From positions 2,297,781 to 2,361,780 of the forward strand of contig NZ_SHKN01000001.1 of assembly GCF_004217115.1 (NCBI RefSeq): 64,000 nt of DNA, in the 5' to 3' direction. Positions 45,474-54,632 of the stretch are shown here, in pieces. Source of the stretch: Ancylomarina subtilis. Its GTDB lineage: Bacteria > Bacteroidota > Bacteroidia > Bacteroidales > Marinifilaceae. The translations under genes and the position numbers were made by a program. The notes beneath the pieces are model-generated. The model ran no database searches. It was not told where the DNA came from and saw nothing but the letters and a program-made list of their open reading frames with translations. Numbering within the stretch: the first letter of the stretch is position 1; every line of letters begins with the position of its first letter.

Positions 45474-46202
45474 TTACTCCGTGATTTTTTCTCTTTTGAG
45501 AATTGATTCGATACCATCCAAAGAATGATTGTGCTCAATAATAGATTCAATACATCCATCTTTTAAATTGATCACTCTGTCTGTCATCTCAGCAATGTCC
45601 ATTTCGTGAGTAACAATAATTACCGTAATTCCTGTACGATTAATTTCTCTTAAGAGCTCCATAACCTCTAGCGAGGTTTGCGAATCAAGGGCACCAGTGG
45701 GTTCATCAGCAAGAATAATCTTCGGATTAGTAATCATCGCTCTTGAGATAGCAACCCTTTGTTTTTGACCACCTGACAATTCATTTGGCATGTGTTCAGC
45801 CCACTCTTTTAATCCCATTCTATCGAGATACTCAACAGCAAGCTTATTCCGTTTTTTACGAGATACTTTTTGATAATATAAAGGAAGTGCCACATTCTCC
45901 ATGGCATTTTTAAACGAAATCAGGTTGAACGATTGAAATACAAATCCCAACAGGTTATTCCTAAGTTTTGCAGCCTTAGTTTCACTCATCGATTTTATTT
46001 CCTGATCATTCAGAATATAAGTCCCCTCGTCATGGGTATCCAAAAGACCTAAAATATTTAGAAGGGTTGACTTACCTGAGCCTGAGGAACCCATAATTGA
46101 AACCAGTTCGCCCTCTTTTATATGCAAATCAATTCCCTTAAGAACATGCAGCTTATTCGCTCCAGTAATATAAGATTTATGAATATTTTTTAGTCGAATC
46201 AT
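45474..46202 (-). CDS. ABC exporter ATPase (LolD/MacB type)
   Basis: A 242-residue ATPase: Walker A GSSGSGKSTL (about 39-48), Q-loop FQSFNL, signature LSGGQKQRVAISRA, Walker B IILADEPTGALDS, and H-loop VTHE. It belongs to the MacB/LolD-like group that powers periplasmic export through FtsX-type permeases. It is the first gene of the operon; the regulatory region is the 436 bp upstream. Confidence 0.93.
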   Translation of the reverse strand: MIRLKNIHKSYITGANKLHVLKGIDLHIKEGELVSIMGSSGSGKSTLLNILGLLDTHDEGTYILNDQEIKSMSETKAAKLRNNLLGFVFQSFNLISFKNAMENVALPLYYQKVSRKKRNKLAVEYLDRMGLKEWAEHMPNELSGGQKQRVAISRAMITNPKIILADEPTGALDSQTSLEVMELLREINRTGITVIIVTHEMDIAEMTDRVINLKDGCIESIIEHNHSLDGIESILKREKITE

Positions 46203-46638
46203 AATCGTTAGTATTTTTAATTGCTTCTTTGATCAAATCGAAATTTGGTCAGGATTTCGATATCTAATATTAAAGATTTTAGGATTGTTATCAAACAAAT
46301 TTAGACAAACGACCGATTAACTCGATAAACATCATGTTAAATAAACTCAGTTATCCTTTCAATAACGTTAAAAAAGGTTAAAACGCTTATCTAAGTCTTA
46401 TTAAGACCAATAGTCATGCCAACGAATTCAAGTTACTAAAAACGAGCCAAATGATGTGTTTAACCGAGCAGTATTTTCAATAAAGTCTGTCCGATATTAA
46501 TACGCTACCGTTCGATACCGAACAGTTTCGTTATGTACACAAGTTTAATTTCTAAAAAACCGGTGAATTCAACTTAAATGATTAAAAGAACAGGAGGATT
46601 TAGTGTAAATTAGCTTCGATTAAATCTCAAAGCGATTT
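46203..46638. other. 436-bp region between the divergent efflux operon and dgt
   Basis: No gene is seen. A TAAATTTG (minus strand, 46303-46296) could be a -7 box of the efflux operon, but no -33 box fits. GTTCG-ATAC-CGAAC at 46510-46523 is a small perfect inverted repeat within a C/G-richer patch, a possible operator. Confidence 0.45.
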
Positions 46639-48018
46639 ATGATGACAAATGTTATCGAAATTCAACAAAATAACATGAACTGGAACCAACTATTATCTGC
46701 TAAACGATTCGGTCAGGAAGATCGTGTCGCAATTGACGAACATGAAATTCGATCACAATTTCAACGCGATTACGATCGTTTAATTTTCTCGTCCCCTTTT
46801 AGAAGACTTCAAAATAAAACTCAAGTATTTCCTTTACCTGGAAGCATTTTCGTTCACAATAGATTAACTCATAGTCTGGAGGTTTCAAGCGTAGGGCGTT
46901 CATTAGGAAATCTTTTAACTGAGAAACTTGCCAGTTCAAAGAAATATGAAAATAATCCCTACCTGGCTGGGATAGGTAATATTGTTGCCACGGCTTGTTT
47001 GGCACACGACCTTGGCAATCCACCTTTCGGCCATTCGGGTGAGGAGGCCCTATCCTACTATTTTACACATGGCAAAGGCAAAAAGCTGGAAAATCAGTTT
47101 ACAACAGAACAGTGGGCAGATCTTTGCAACTTTGAGGGTAATGCAAATGCTTTCCGACTGTTAACACATGCTTTTAACGGTCGGCGAAAAGGAGGCTTTG
47201 CTCTGACCTACTCGAGCATTGCTGCTGTTATAAAATACCCATGGGAAGCCTATAAAATTCCAGAAGTTGGGAAACGCAAATATGGCTTCTTCAATACCGA
47301 AAAAGAGAACTATGAAAAAGTAGCCACAGAGCTGGGCATTCCGGAAATTAAACCGGGTATTTTTGCGCGTCACCCTCTTGTGTATTTGGTTGAAGCTGCC
47401 GATGATATTTGTTATCAGATTATGGATATTGAAGATGCTCACAAACTGAAAATCTTATCAACGGACGAAACCAAACGTTTGTTATTGAATTTTTATGATG
47501 AAACGGATGATCGCAATATCATTGCACGCATTGCAGAGACTTGTGAAGAGGTGAGTGACACCAATGAGCAAATCGCTTATATCAGAGCTGGTGTTATCGG
47601 TAAATTAATAAAAGAGTGCGTGACGGCCTTTGTTGAAAATGAAGACCAAATAATGGCTGGTGAATTTACATCTACCCTGATCAAAGAAGTTTCTGAAAGC
47701 TCGAAAATTGCCTATAAAACATGTACAAAAGTTGCTGTTTCAAAAATATACAAACACCGATCTGTTCTCGAAATTGAATTGGCTGGATATAAAATACTAG
47801 GCACTTTACTTCAAGAATTTGTAGAAGCGACTTTAGATCCTGATAATTTTTATTCTAAGAAACTTTTATCACTGATTCCTGAACAATACAATCACAATGG
47901 CAATGATGAGTATTTAAAAATCATGTCGATATTAGACTTTGTTTCAGGGATGACAGATGTTTTTGCTTTGGATCTTTACCGAACGATAAAAGGAATAAAA
48001 CTGCCTGATACTTATTAA
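46639..48018 (+). CDS. dgt: Deoxyguanosinetriphosphate triphosphohydrolase-like protein
   Basis: A 459-residue HD-domain enzyme of the Dgt family. FSSPFRRLQNKTQVFP (about 50-65) and HNRLTHSLEVSSVGRSLG (73-90) open the HD domain; LAHDLGNPPFGHSGEEAL (121-138) holds the HD pair His123/Asp124. EAADDICYQIMDIEDA near 250 carries the last metal ligand. It cleaves dGTP (and often other dNTPs) to nucleoside and triphosphate, controlling the dNTP pool. Starts MMTN; the Met at position 13 is an alternative. The 178-aa gene follows 26 bp later. Confidence 0.92.
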   Translation: MMTNVIEIQQNNMNWNQLLSAKRFGQEDRVAIDEHEIRSQFQRDYDRLIFSSPFRRLQNKTQVFPLPGSIFVHNRLTHSLEVSSVGRSLGNLLTEKLASSKKYENNPYLAGIGNIVATACLAHDLGNPPFGHSGEEALSYYFTHGKGKKLENQFTTEQWADLCNFEGNANAFRLLTHAFNGRRKGGFALTYSSIAAVIKYPWEAYKIPEVGKRKYGFFNTEKENYEKVATELGIPEIKPGIFARHPLVYLVEAADDICYQIMDIEDAHKLKILSTDETKRLLLNFYDETDDRNIIARIAETCEEVSDTNEQIAYIRAGVIGKLIKECVTAFVENEDQIMAGEFTSTLIKEVSESSKIAYKTCTKVAVSKIYKHRSVLEIELAGYKILGTLLQEFVEATLDPDNFYSKKLLSLIPEQYNHNGNDEYLKIMSILDFVSGMTDVFALDLYRTIKGIKLPDTY

Positions 48019-48043
48019 AAACTATTCCGCTAAAACGCAAAAG

Positions 48044-48580
48044 ATGAAATTCAAAAATATTAAAATAAAACTACTGCTCTTTACTGTTCTAATCAACTCT
48101 TTCTCAAGTGTACAAGCTCAGATAAACTGGACCCAAACAAAATCTGAAAAATCAAAAATCAGTTTTAAACTGCCCGAAACACCAAACATCAGAAACCAGG
48201 AACTGAATGGTATAAAGTCTGAGATATTCTCACACCGCGATGCGGCTAATATCTACGGCATTGTCGCTTCAGATTTTTCGGCTATCGACGTCGATTTTAA
48301 CCACTCCGATCCTTCGGAATACTACGAACAAATGAAAGAAGGTAGCCTGTTGAGCAGCGACGCCCTCTTAGTTTCAGAACAAAGTGTCGTTTATAAAAAA
48401 TTATTGGGGAAAGAAATTGTGTATACCATGATGCTTGGGAAACACGAATATACATATTTCAAACGTTTCTTTTTCAAAGACCAATTTATCTATCAATTTA
48501 CCATAGGTGGTCCAACACGGATGAAACAAGTCCTTCTGGATAAGAAAATGATCTTTTTTAATTCTATTCAATTCGAATAG
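48044..48580 (+). CDS. Secreted protein of unknown function
   Basis: A 178-residue protein with a signal peptide (about 1-26, ending SSVQAQ). The mature part starts INWTQTKSEKSKISFKLPETPN and has a pattern of beta strands (YTMMLGKHEYTYFKRFFFKDQFIYQF). I do not recognise the family. It lies 26 bp after dgt on the same strand and may share its transcript, with no obvious functional link. Confidence 0.65.
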   Translation: MKFKNIKIKLLLFTVLINSFSSVQAQINWTQTKSEKSKISFKLPETPNIRNQELNGIKSEIFSHRDAANIYGIVASDFSAIDVDFNHSDPSEYYEQMKEGSLLSSDALLVSEQSVVYKKLLGKEIVYTMMLGKHEYTYFKRFFFKDQFIYQFTIGGPTRMKQVLLDKKMIFFNSIQFE

Positions 48581-48617
48581 TTCGACTTAGCATTACTAAA
48601 AAAATAGCTTAACGCAA

Positions 48618-48647
48618 TTTGTTTAATCATATCATTCTGTAAATTTG
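48618..48647 (+). promoter_or_regulatory. Candidate purD promoter
   Basis: TTTG (48618-48621), an 18-bp spacer, then TAAATTTG (48640-48647). It leaves a leader of about 110 nt that holds only a small CCAGT/ACTGG stem (48734-48747). Confidence 0.55.
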
Positions 48648-48764
48648 CATTTTCAAACCCGCCACTTATTCAATTGGCCAAACTGAAAACGAAATTCGAA
48701 AGAAAACCATTCTATAAATTCATTGAAATGCCGCCAGTGTAAACTGGAAGTCAAAATTTAACAC

Positions 48765-50036
48765 ATGAAAGTACTTGTATTAGGATCAGGAGGTAGAGAA
48801 CATGCATTTGCATGGAAAATCGCTCAAAGCAATAAGCTTGAAAAACTATATGTTGCTCCGGGAAATGCCGGAACTGCTGAAATTGCAGAAAATGTCAACA
48901 TCAATCCAAACGATTTTGAAAAAGTAAAAAGCTTTGTTCTCGACAAAGAAATCAATATGGTTATTGTTGGTCCTGAAGATCCTTTGGTGAATGGGATTCA
49001 CGATTTCTTTTTGGAAGACGCCGAGCTGAGTAAAATTGCTGTCATCGGTCCTGAAAAAGCGGCTGCACAAATGGAAGGTAGCAAGGATTTCGCCAAAGAT
49101 TTCATGGCACGTCATCAAATTCCAACGGCCCAATACAAAAGTATAACATCGGAAAATCTTGAAGAAGGTTATCAGTTTCTTGAAAGCTTAAAAGCACCCT
49201 ACGTGCTTAAAGCTGATGGATTAGCTGCCGGGAAAGGTGTTTTAATTATCGACAATCTGGACGAAGCCAAACAATCATTAAAAGAAATGATTGGTGGCAT
49301 GTTTGGTGCAGCAAGTGCAACGGTTGTTATCGAAGAGTTTTTATCTGGAATTGAGCTTTCTGTTTTTGTTTTAACAGATGGCAAAAACTACAAAGTTCTT
49401 GCCGAGGCGAAGGATTACAAACGCATTGGTGAAGGTGATACCGGTTTGAACACGGGTGGTATGGGAGCCATTTCTCCTGTTCATTTTGCCAACAAGGAAT
49501 TCATGACTAAGGTTGAAGAACGAATCATCAAGCCAACCATTGAAGGTTTCCAAAAAGACAAGACTCCTTTTGTAGGTTTCGTCTTTATAGGTTTGATGAA
49601 GGTTGAGAATGATCCCTTTGTAATTGAATACAATGTCAGAATGGGTGATCCTGAAACTGAGGTGGTATTGCCACGCATCAAATCCGATTTCCTTGATCTG
49701 ATGGTAGCCGTTGCTGATAAAAAACTCGAGCAATTCGAATTGGAATTAGACGAAAGAACAGTCTCAACAGTCATGTTGGTTTCAGGCGGATATCCTGAGG
49801 CTTATGAAAAAGGGAAAGTAATCAGTGGACTTGATCAGGTTTCAGAAAGTATCGTTTTCCACGCTGGCACAACAAATAACAACAATGAAGTTGTAACCAA
49901 TGGCGGACGTGTGATAGCAGTCAGTTCGTACGGCGAAAATCTTGCTAATGCGCTTGAAAAATCGTTCAGCAATGCAGAAAAGATCCAATTCGAAGGCAAA
50001 TATTACAGAAAAGATATTGGTTTCGATTTACAATAA
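48765..50036 (+). CDS. purD: Phosphoribosylamine-glycine ligase
   Basis: A 423-residue GAR synthetase of full length. MKVLVLGSGGREHAFAWKIA starts the N-terminal domain; LKADGLAAGKGVLI (about 147-160) is in the ATP-grasp; GDTGLNTGGMGAISP and EYNVRMGDPETEVVLPR (about 288-304) are the metal and catalytic motifs. It makes glycinamide ribonucleotide in purine synthesis. It is not next to other pur genes here. Confidence 0.96.
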   Translation: MKVLVLGSGGREHAFAWKIAQSNKLEKLYVAPGNAGTAEIAENVNINPNDFEKVKSFVLDKEINMVIVGPEDPLVNGIHDFFLEDAELSKIAVIGPEKAAAQMEGSKDFAKDFMARHQIPTAQYKSITSENLEEGYQFLESLKAPYVLKADGLAAGKGVLIIDNLDEAKQSLKEMIGGMFGAASATVVIEEFLSGIELSVFVLTDGKNYKVLAEAKDYKRIGEGDTGLNTGGMGAISPVHFANKEFMTKVEERIIKPTIEGFQKDKTPFVGFVFIGLMKVENDPFVIEYNVRMGDPETEVVLPRIKSDFLDLMVAVADKKLEQFELELDERTVSTVMLVSGGYPEAYEKGKVISGLDQVSESIVFHAGTTNNNNEVVTNGGRVIAVSSYGENLANALEKSFSNAEKIQFEGKYYRKDIGFDLQ

Positions 50037-50091
50037 TTGAACAGCTTACAATTGAGTTTGCAAAGAAGTTAAATACTAAAAAATCACAAGA

Positions 50092-51069
50092 ATGCTTTTA
50101 AATGTTTTAAGAAGACGATCTCCTTTATATTTTATTCTTATTCCGATAATTGCTCTCTTATTGTGGTTGGATGCCTTTCAGAATCCTGTTTCTCTAGCAG
50201 ATTATTCTGGACAAATGCCTCTTTACCAATCGATTCTTTGCATACTCAATTGTAATGCTTTATTTCTAAACATATTGGGCTATCTAATTATTCTTTTAAT
50301 AGCCTTTAGCTTGATACAACTCAATGAGCAATTTATATTTATCAAGCAACGTACCGATTTGCCATCGGGTTTATTCATTCTGATTGCTTCATGCGCAACT
50401 TTAGCAAACGGCATGCATCCTGCCCTGATCAGCGCACTATTCTTACTGCTATCGCTGAAGAGCATTTTCAAAATCTATCATGGAAATAAGAGTATTGCAT
50501 CTTCATTTGATGCGGGTTTACTTATCGGATTAGCCAGCTTATTTTATCTTCCAACAAGTCTCTTTCTTATCTGGTTTGTCTGGTCTTTAATTATTCTGGG
50601 GAGTTTCCGATTGAGAGAATTTTTGGGAGGACTAATCGGTTTTGTTACACCTCTGTTTTTTATTGTCTGTTGGTATTTCTGGAACGATAACCTAAATCAA
50701 TTTATTGAGCATTCTAAAATGATTTTCTCTCAGAATGATCATTTAATGAGTTTCTCGATTTCTCAGATTCTTCTTTGGATATTCCTCGCTCTTTTAAGCC
50801 TAATCTCTATCTTCTTTACCATATGGGGATTCGAAGAAAAGCGAGTTCGTTCAAGAAAATATCTGATTATTATTGTGGCCCTTTTTATGACCACTATTGC
50901 ATCAGGCTTTTTGTTTCCTTCAGCAATACTGGCTCAGGCAATAATTGCAGCAGTTCCTTTATCCTATATTCTGAGCTACTTTTTTGTGATGAACCGAAAC
51001 ACAAAAATTTCTGAAATTTTATTTGCTGTATTACTAGCCAGCTGCATTCTTATAAGCATCATAAACTAA
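50092..51069 (+). CDS. DUF6427 polytopic membrane protein
   Basis: A 325-residue protein with about 9-10 membrane helices, beginning MLLNVLRRRSPLYFILIPI. RTDLPSGLFILIAS and LFYLPTSLFLIWFVWSLIILGSFRLREFLGGLIGF match my recollection of DUF6427. Function is unknown; older annotations as a beta-carotene monooxygenase are not supported by any motif. It follows purD by 55 bp and may be co-transcribed. Confidence 0.75.
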   Translation: MLLNVLRRRSPLYFILIPIIALLLWLDAFQNPVSLADYSGQMPLYQSILCILNCNALFLNILGYLIILLIAFSLIQLNEQFIFIKQRTDLPSGLFILIASCATLANGMHPALISALFLLLSLKSIFKIYHGNKSIASSFDAGLLIGLASLFYLPTSLFLIWFVWSLIILGSFRLREFLGGLIGFVTPLFFIVCWYFWNDNLNQFIEHSKMIFSQNDHLMSFSISQILLWIFLALLSLISIFFTIWGFEEKRVRSRKYLIIIVALFMTTIASGFLFPSAILAQAIIAAVPLSYILSYFFVMNRNTKISEILFAVLLASCILISIIN

Positions 51070-51136
51070 GGCATAAAAATAGAGCAAACAGTATAAAACA
51101 TGCTTGCTCTATTAACTCAGGATGACCTCCAATGAA

Positions 51137-51166
51137 AAAGACCAAACTCAGGAGGCCTGAGTCTTT
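51137..51166. terminator. Hairpin between convergent genes
   Basis: ACTCAGG (51146-51152) pairs with CCTGAGT (51156-51162) around an AGG loop; AAAG and CTTT may extend the stem. Confidence 0.6.
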
Positions 51167-51174
51167 AGCCTATC

Positions 51175-51375
51175 TCAATCGACAACCCGAACCGGGTTAT
51201 CTGGTAAAATCAGAGCCAGAACTAAATAAGCAATAGCTAAAAAAGGGTTGAATAAACAAACTACTAAAGCAATGGTTCTGACAATTATCGGATCGAGCTC
51301 AGGGTTTATATAGTGCGATAAACCGCCACATACCCCAGCCAGTTTTCTATCGTTTGATTTATATAATCGTTGCAT
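51175..51375 (-). CDS. Small PspC-domain membrane protein
   Basis: A 66-residue PspC domain alone: KLAGVCGGLSHYINPELDPIIVRTIALVVCLFNPFLAIAYLVLALILP gives the PspC motif plus one to two helices. In proteobacteria PspC senses envelope stress. Here it is the last gene of a minus-strand cluster with a DUF4252 protein, a large PspC protein and a PadR regulator. Confidence 0.85.
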   Translation of the reverse strand: MQRLYKSNDRKLAGVCGGLSHYINPELDPIIVRTIALVVCLFNPFLAIAYLVLALILPDNPVRVVD

Positions 51376-51395
51376 ATCTTTTAATTTTAGGTTAC

Positions 51396-51878
51396 TTAAT
51401 CGAACTTATATTTCGACAGTGTTTTAAGTTCATCAATATGGAAATCACCAAAAAATGAAACTAAAGAGGTGCGATTTCCATTGCTATGCAAAAGATGAAA
51501 CTCACTAAATCGTTTCCCTTTTCCCAAAGCATAAAAATGAATTTCATCTGAATCATCATCTTTATCAATATCATCTAGAACTTCTTTATATCTCCCGGAT
51601 GTTAGAGTAGACATGACTATTTTCTTAAATTTCACTTCAACCCCATTCTCATGCTTATAAGATAAGAGCTTAATGTCATCGCAGTCACCCTTGATATTTT
51701 TCTCTATTTCGTCTTCGTCAACATCAAAATCAAGATTCTTCAGGAAACCTCCTGAAAATGAAAAACTGCTGAACTCATCAAGTTTTGAGAACTTGTCGTG
51801 AAGTTTCTCTCCCTTTGTTTGTGCATTTACAAGCACCGGAAAAAGGATTACCATTAGGATTATTGCTACTTTTTTCAT
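51396..51878 (-). CDS. Exported DUF4252-type protein
   Basis: A 160-residue protein with a signal peptide (about 1-19, ending VNAQ). The mature part has a short acidic stretch (FDVDEDEIEKNIKGDCDD) and a compact domain resembling DUF4252 (YKEVLDDIDKDDDSDEIHFYALGKGKRFSEFHLLH). Its position between two PspC genes suggests an envelope function. Confidence 0.65.
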   Translation of the reverse strand: MKKVAIILMVILFPVLVNAQTKGEKLHDKFSKLDEFSSFSFSGGFLKNLDFDVDEDEIEKNIKGDCDDIKLLSYKHENGVEVKFKKIVMSTLTSGRYKEVLDDIDKDDDSDEIHFYALGKGKRFSEFHLLHSNGNRTSLVSFFGDFHIDELKTLSKYKFD

Positions 51879-51988
51879 CTGTTTAAATATTAAGAATTGT
51901 TCTAATGACAGACATCGGATTCATTTGACCAGAACAAACCGATGCTTAATCATTAATTAGGTTAAAGAAAATCTATCAATTTCTGATT

Positions 51989-53557
51989 TTAATTGCGAGA
52001 TAAGGTCAATCCTTCTTTTTTCATCACCCATCTTTTCCCTATCATATCACCATCCCAGGTGTTACTTGTATTTTCAATATCATGAATAATAGTGTTAACG
52101 CTTTTATCTAAATAAACTGCTTTCCCTTCAGGTACTTTAAGGGTAATCATCAGTTTCTGATTGCGCCATTTATCGCCTTCGGGCAAAGTAAAATACTGAT
52201 CAAATATTAATAACGAATCAACTTGTTTCCAGGTATACTTGATTTCTTCAGCATTATCGATGGCATTTTGGTGATTTCTTCCTCTGGATTTCTTTTTCAT
52301 AATCAGTTCAAAATTTCCGGAATTACTCTTTTCTACGTCAAGAGTCGGTTCGCCAACAACCAATTTCTCATCATCCTTTACAATGATCTTTACCCCATCA
52401 AAATCGAAATTCTCATCCTGCCAATTAAAATCAATATTCTTCTCCGATCTTAGGTAAAGCGTATTCCCATCGAAATTGTCAAGAATTTCGGTATTGGCAT
52501 AAGTCGTCCCACTACCTATATATGATTTCACCTGAGTTAAACTGACCGAAATCAGAAGGACAATACCTCCCAACCAAAGTGCCAAAGCTGTAAGACCAAT
52601 CGCTTTATTATTGGTTTTAAATTTCACAAGCAACTTAATACCAACAAAGATTAATAGTAATAAAGGAATCCCAATAACAAGCGTCAAGCCCAAAGAGAAC
52701 AATTTAATTCCCATACCTGTAAATAACATTTCCGGCATCATCATTCCAGAAAAGTGCATGTTTGCAAATGGCCCAACTACACTGGTTGTGAAAATAAGAG
52801 AACCTAAAAAGGTTAGCAGAGAAACAATACCTGCAATAATTAACCCCAAGCCTAAAATTATGAGTATAACTTTCAAGACAAGACGTAAAGCAGAACCAGC
52901 AAAGTCGACCCCTTTATCGAAACCATCTCTAACTTGAGGCCCTCTTTTTTCACGCATATTATCGAAGTTTTTTTTCACTTCTTCATATTCGTCTTTTATC
53001 GATTTCTCGATATTGGATATATTTACCCGTTCCCCCTTCATTTCAAGTTTTTGAGCTGTGGTTGTAGCCTTAGGGACTACAATCCACAAGATGATATAAA
53101 GAAGGAAAGAAGATCCGTAACCAAAAATGAATAACAGAACAAAAATTAAACGAATGACGACCACATCGATACCAAAATAGGCTGAGAGTCCACTTGCAAC
53201 CCCACCAAACACACGATGATCAGGATCACGAAATAATCTTCGGCGCTTATAAACGTTTTGTTTCTTATAATCGTCCTCAACCTCTTCGCTATCAACCTCG
53301 AAAATTTCTTCGGGCTGCCCCATAATTGTAATAACTTCATCAATCATTAATTCGGTTACAACCTGATCCTTCGAGCTCAATTTCTCGTTAAAAATTTCAG
53401 CGATTCGGGATTCAATATCTGCGATGATCTCGCGTCCCTCTTCACTCGAACCATAATGAGCATTAATGCTTCTCAGGTAAGTTTGGAGTTTATCGTATGC
53501 ATCCTCGTCAATGTGAAAGATGCTACCACTTATGTTTATTGTGAATGTCTTTTTCAT
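51989..53557 (-). CDS. Large PspC-domain envelope protein
   Basis: A 522-residue protein. The first 95 residues are a small N-terminal domain (KKTFTINISGSIFHIDEDAYDKLQTYL...EVITIMGQPEEIFEVDSEE). The PspC domain follows (about 104-165: RLFRDPDHRVFGGVASGLSAYFGIDVVVIRLIFVLLFIFGYGSSFLLYIILWI), then a charged linker, four helices (about 225-345), and a C-terminal extracytoplasmic beta domain of about 170 residues that resembles adhesin-head-like repeats. This layout is known in Bacteroidota PspC proteins. The upstream neighbour is the PadR regulator. Confidence 0.82.
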   Translation of the reverse strand: MKKTFTINISGSIFHIDEDAYDKLQTYLRSINAHYGSSEEGREIIADIESRIAEIFNEKLSSKDQVVTELMIDEVITIMGQPEEIFEVDSEEVEDDYKKQNVYKRRRLFRDPDHRVFGGVASGLSAYFGIDVVVIRLIFVLLFIFGYGSSFLLYIILWIVVPKATTTAQKLEMKGERVNISNIEKSIKDEYEEVKKNFDNMREKRGPQVRDGFDKGVDFAGSALRLVLKVILIILGLGLIIAGIVSLLTFLGSLIFTTSVVGPFANMHFSGMMMPEMLFTGMGIKLFSLGLTLVIGIPLLLLIFVGIKLLVKFKTNNKAIGLTALALWLGGIVLLISVSLTQVKSYIGSGTTYANTEILDNFDGNTLYLRSEKNIDFNWQDENFDFDGVKIIVKDDEKLVVGEPTLDVEKSNSGNFELIMKKKSRGRNHQNAIDNAEEIKYTWKQVDSLLIFDQYFTLPEGDKWRNQKLMITLKVPEGKAVYLDKSVNTIIHDIENTSNTWDGDMIGKRWVMKKEGLTLSRN

Positions 53558-53651
53558 CTTTTTTTATTTTAATATTCGAACACCACTAAAAAAAACTAAC
53601 CGCTTGTTCTATGGGTGTAAAAAATCATTTCAAATACATTTTAGTTCAATG

Positions 53652-53975
53652 CTAACCTTTAATGGTGGTAACAGCATCTACAAGTTCTTGCCATGATCCA
53701 TCCAGTTCCCCAAGAAAATCGCGACCGGTATCAGTAATGGCATAATATTTACGAGGCGGTCCTTGAGTGGATTCTTCCCAACGATAGCTGAGTAATCCGG
53801 CATTTTTAAGTCGAGTGAGCAAAGGATAAAGTGTTCCTTCCACAACGATCATTTTAGCTTCCTTCAGCTTTTTAATAATATCAGAAGCGTAAGCATCATT
53901 ATTAGAGAGAATGGAAAGAATACAATATTCCAACACTCCTTTTCGCATCTGGGCTTTCGTATTTTCTATCTTCAT
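53652..53975 (-). CDS. PadR-family transcriptional regulator
   Basis: A 107-residue winged-helix protein of the short PadR type. MRKGVLEYCILSILSNNDAYASDIIKKLKEAKMIVVEGTLYPLLTRLKNAGLLSYRW is the PadR domain, followed by a short dimerisation helix. PadR proteins often repress nearby membrane-stress or efflux genes. It lies directly upstream of the PspC gene in the same direction, so it probably controls this operon. Confidence 0.9.
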   Translation of the reverse strand: MKIENTKAQMRKGVLEYCILSILSNNDAYASDIIKKLKEAKMIVVEGTLYPLLTRLKNAGLLSYRWEESTQGPPRKYYAITDTGRDFLGELDGSWQELVDAVTTIKG

Positions 53976-53987
53976 TTGGAATATGTT

Positions 53988-54338
53988 TTAAATTCTTGTT
54001 TGAATGATTACTGGCTTATTTCTAAAATTCTTTAAAGGGCTTCGATTCACTTTTAAAACAGTTGAATCCTTAGGGCTCTTCATCTTACTTTCTACATCAA
54101 GTTTGTTTTTCAAACTCCCTGCTTCAGCTTTCTCATTTTCTTCTGATGACCAGTCAAATCCAAAAAGATGATCGAGACTAAACCAGTTGTTGAAATTGAT
54201 GGTATACTGCATATCTGATTCAAATAAAAAAGAAGCTGAATTACTGGGCTGAACCAATTGCGATTTCAAAATTGATGGGCTTATACAGAATCCGATTAAC
54301 ATACAAATCATCATGATTCTAATTATTCTCCTTTTCAT
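53988..54338 (-). CDS. Small exported or membrane protein of unknown function
   Basis: A 116-residue protein starting MKRRIIRIMMICMLIGFC, a signal peptide or anchor, followed by a polar mature part rich in serine, lysine and asparagine (NNWFSLDHLFGFDWSSEENEK). No family is recognised. It is the first gene after the promoter at 54389 and stops 12 bp before the PadR gene, so it belongs to the same operon. Confidence 0.55.
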   Translation of the reverse strand: MKRRIIRIMMICMLIGFCISPSILKSQLVQPSNSASFLFESDMQYTINFNNWFSLDHLFGFDWSSEENEKAEAGSLKNKLDVESKMKSPKDSTVLKVNRSPLKNFRNKPVIIQTRI

Positions 54339-54388
54339 TTCAAATATATTTTAATACAATACCATTCCAAACACACTTGCTTGTTATA

Positions 54389-54420
54389 CAAATATACGTA
54401 TTAAAAATAGTAATATGCAA
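54389..54420 (-). promoter_or_regulatory. Candidate promoter of the PadR/PspC operon
   Basis: On the minus strand TTG (54420-54418), a 21-bp spacer, then TATATTTG (54396-54389); the first gene starts 50 bases downstream. Confidence 0.5.
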
Positions 54421-54586
54421 TACATAGTACCATTTAAATTTACCACCACACCCTAAAAAGCCCATTTTTATTGAACTTTTAAGGCTTATTTTTTTTGAAA
54501 AAAAATTAAAGAAAAATAATTTTCAGGCTTTTTTTGATGAAAAATCTGATTTTCAGACCTAAAAAAGGAAAGTAATAGGCAAAAAA

Positions 54587-54611
54587 AAGACCCAAGCAAT
54601 GCTCGGGTCTT
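54587..54611 (-). terminator. Terminator of the small lipoprotein gene
   Basis: AAGACCC pairs with GGGTCTT, with AGC/GCT inside; eight T follow on the minus strand. Confidence 0.85.
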
Positions 54612-54632
54612 CTATATAATATAAGATCAAAA

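Noticed and set aside
48648-48764. Purine riboswitch in the purD leader
   Set aside because: Only one small hairpin is visible; the conserved junction bases of a purine riboswitch are absent.
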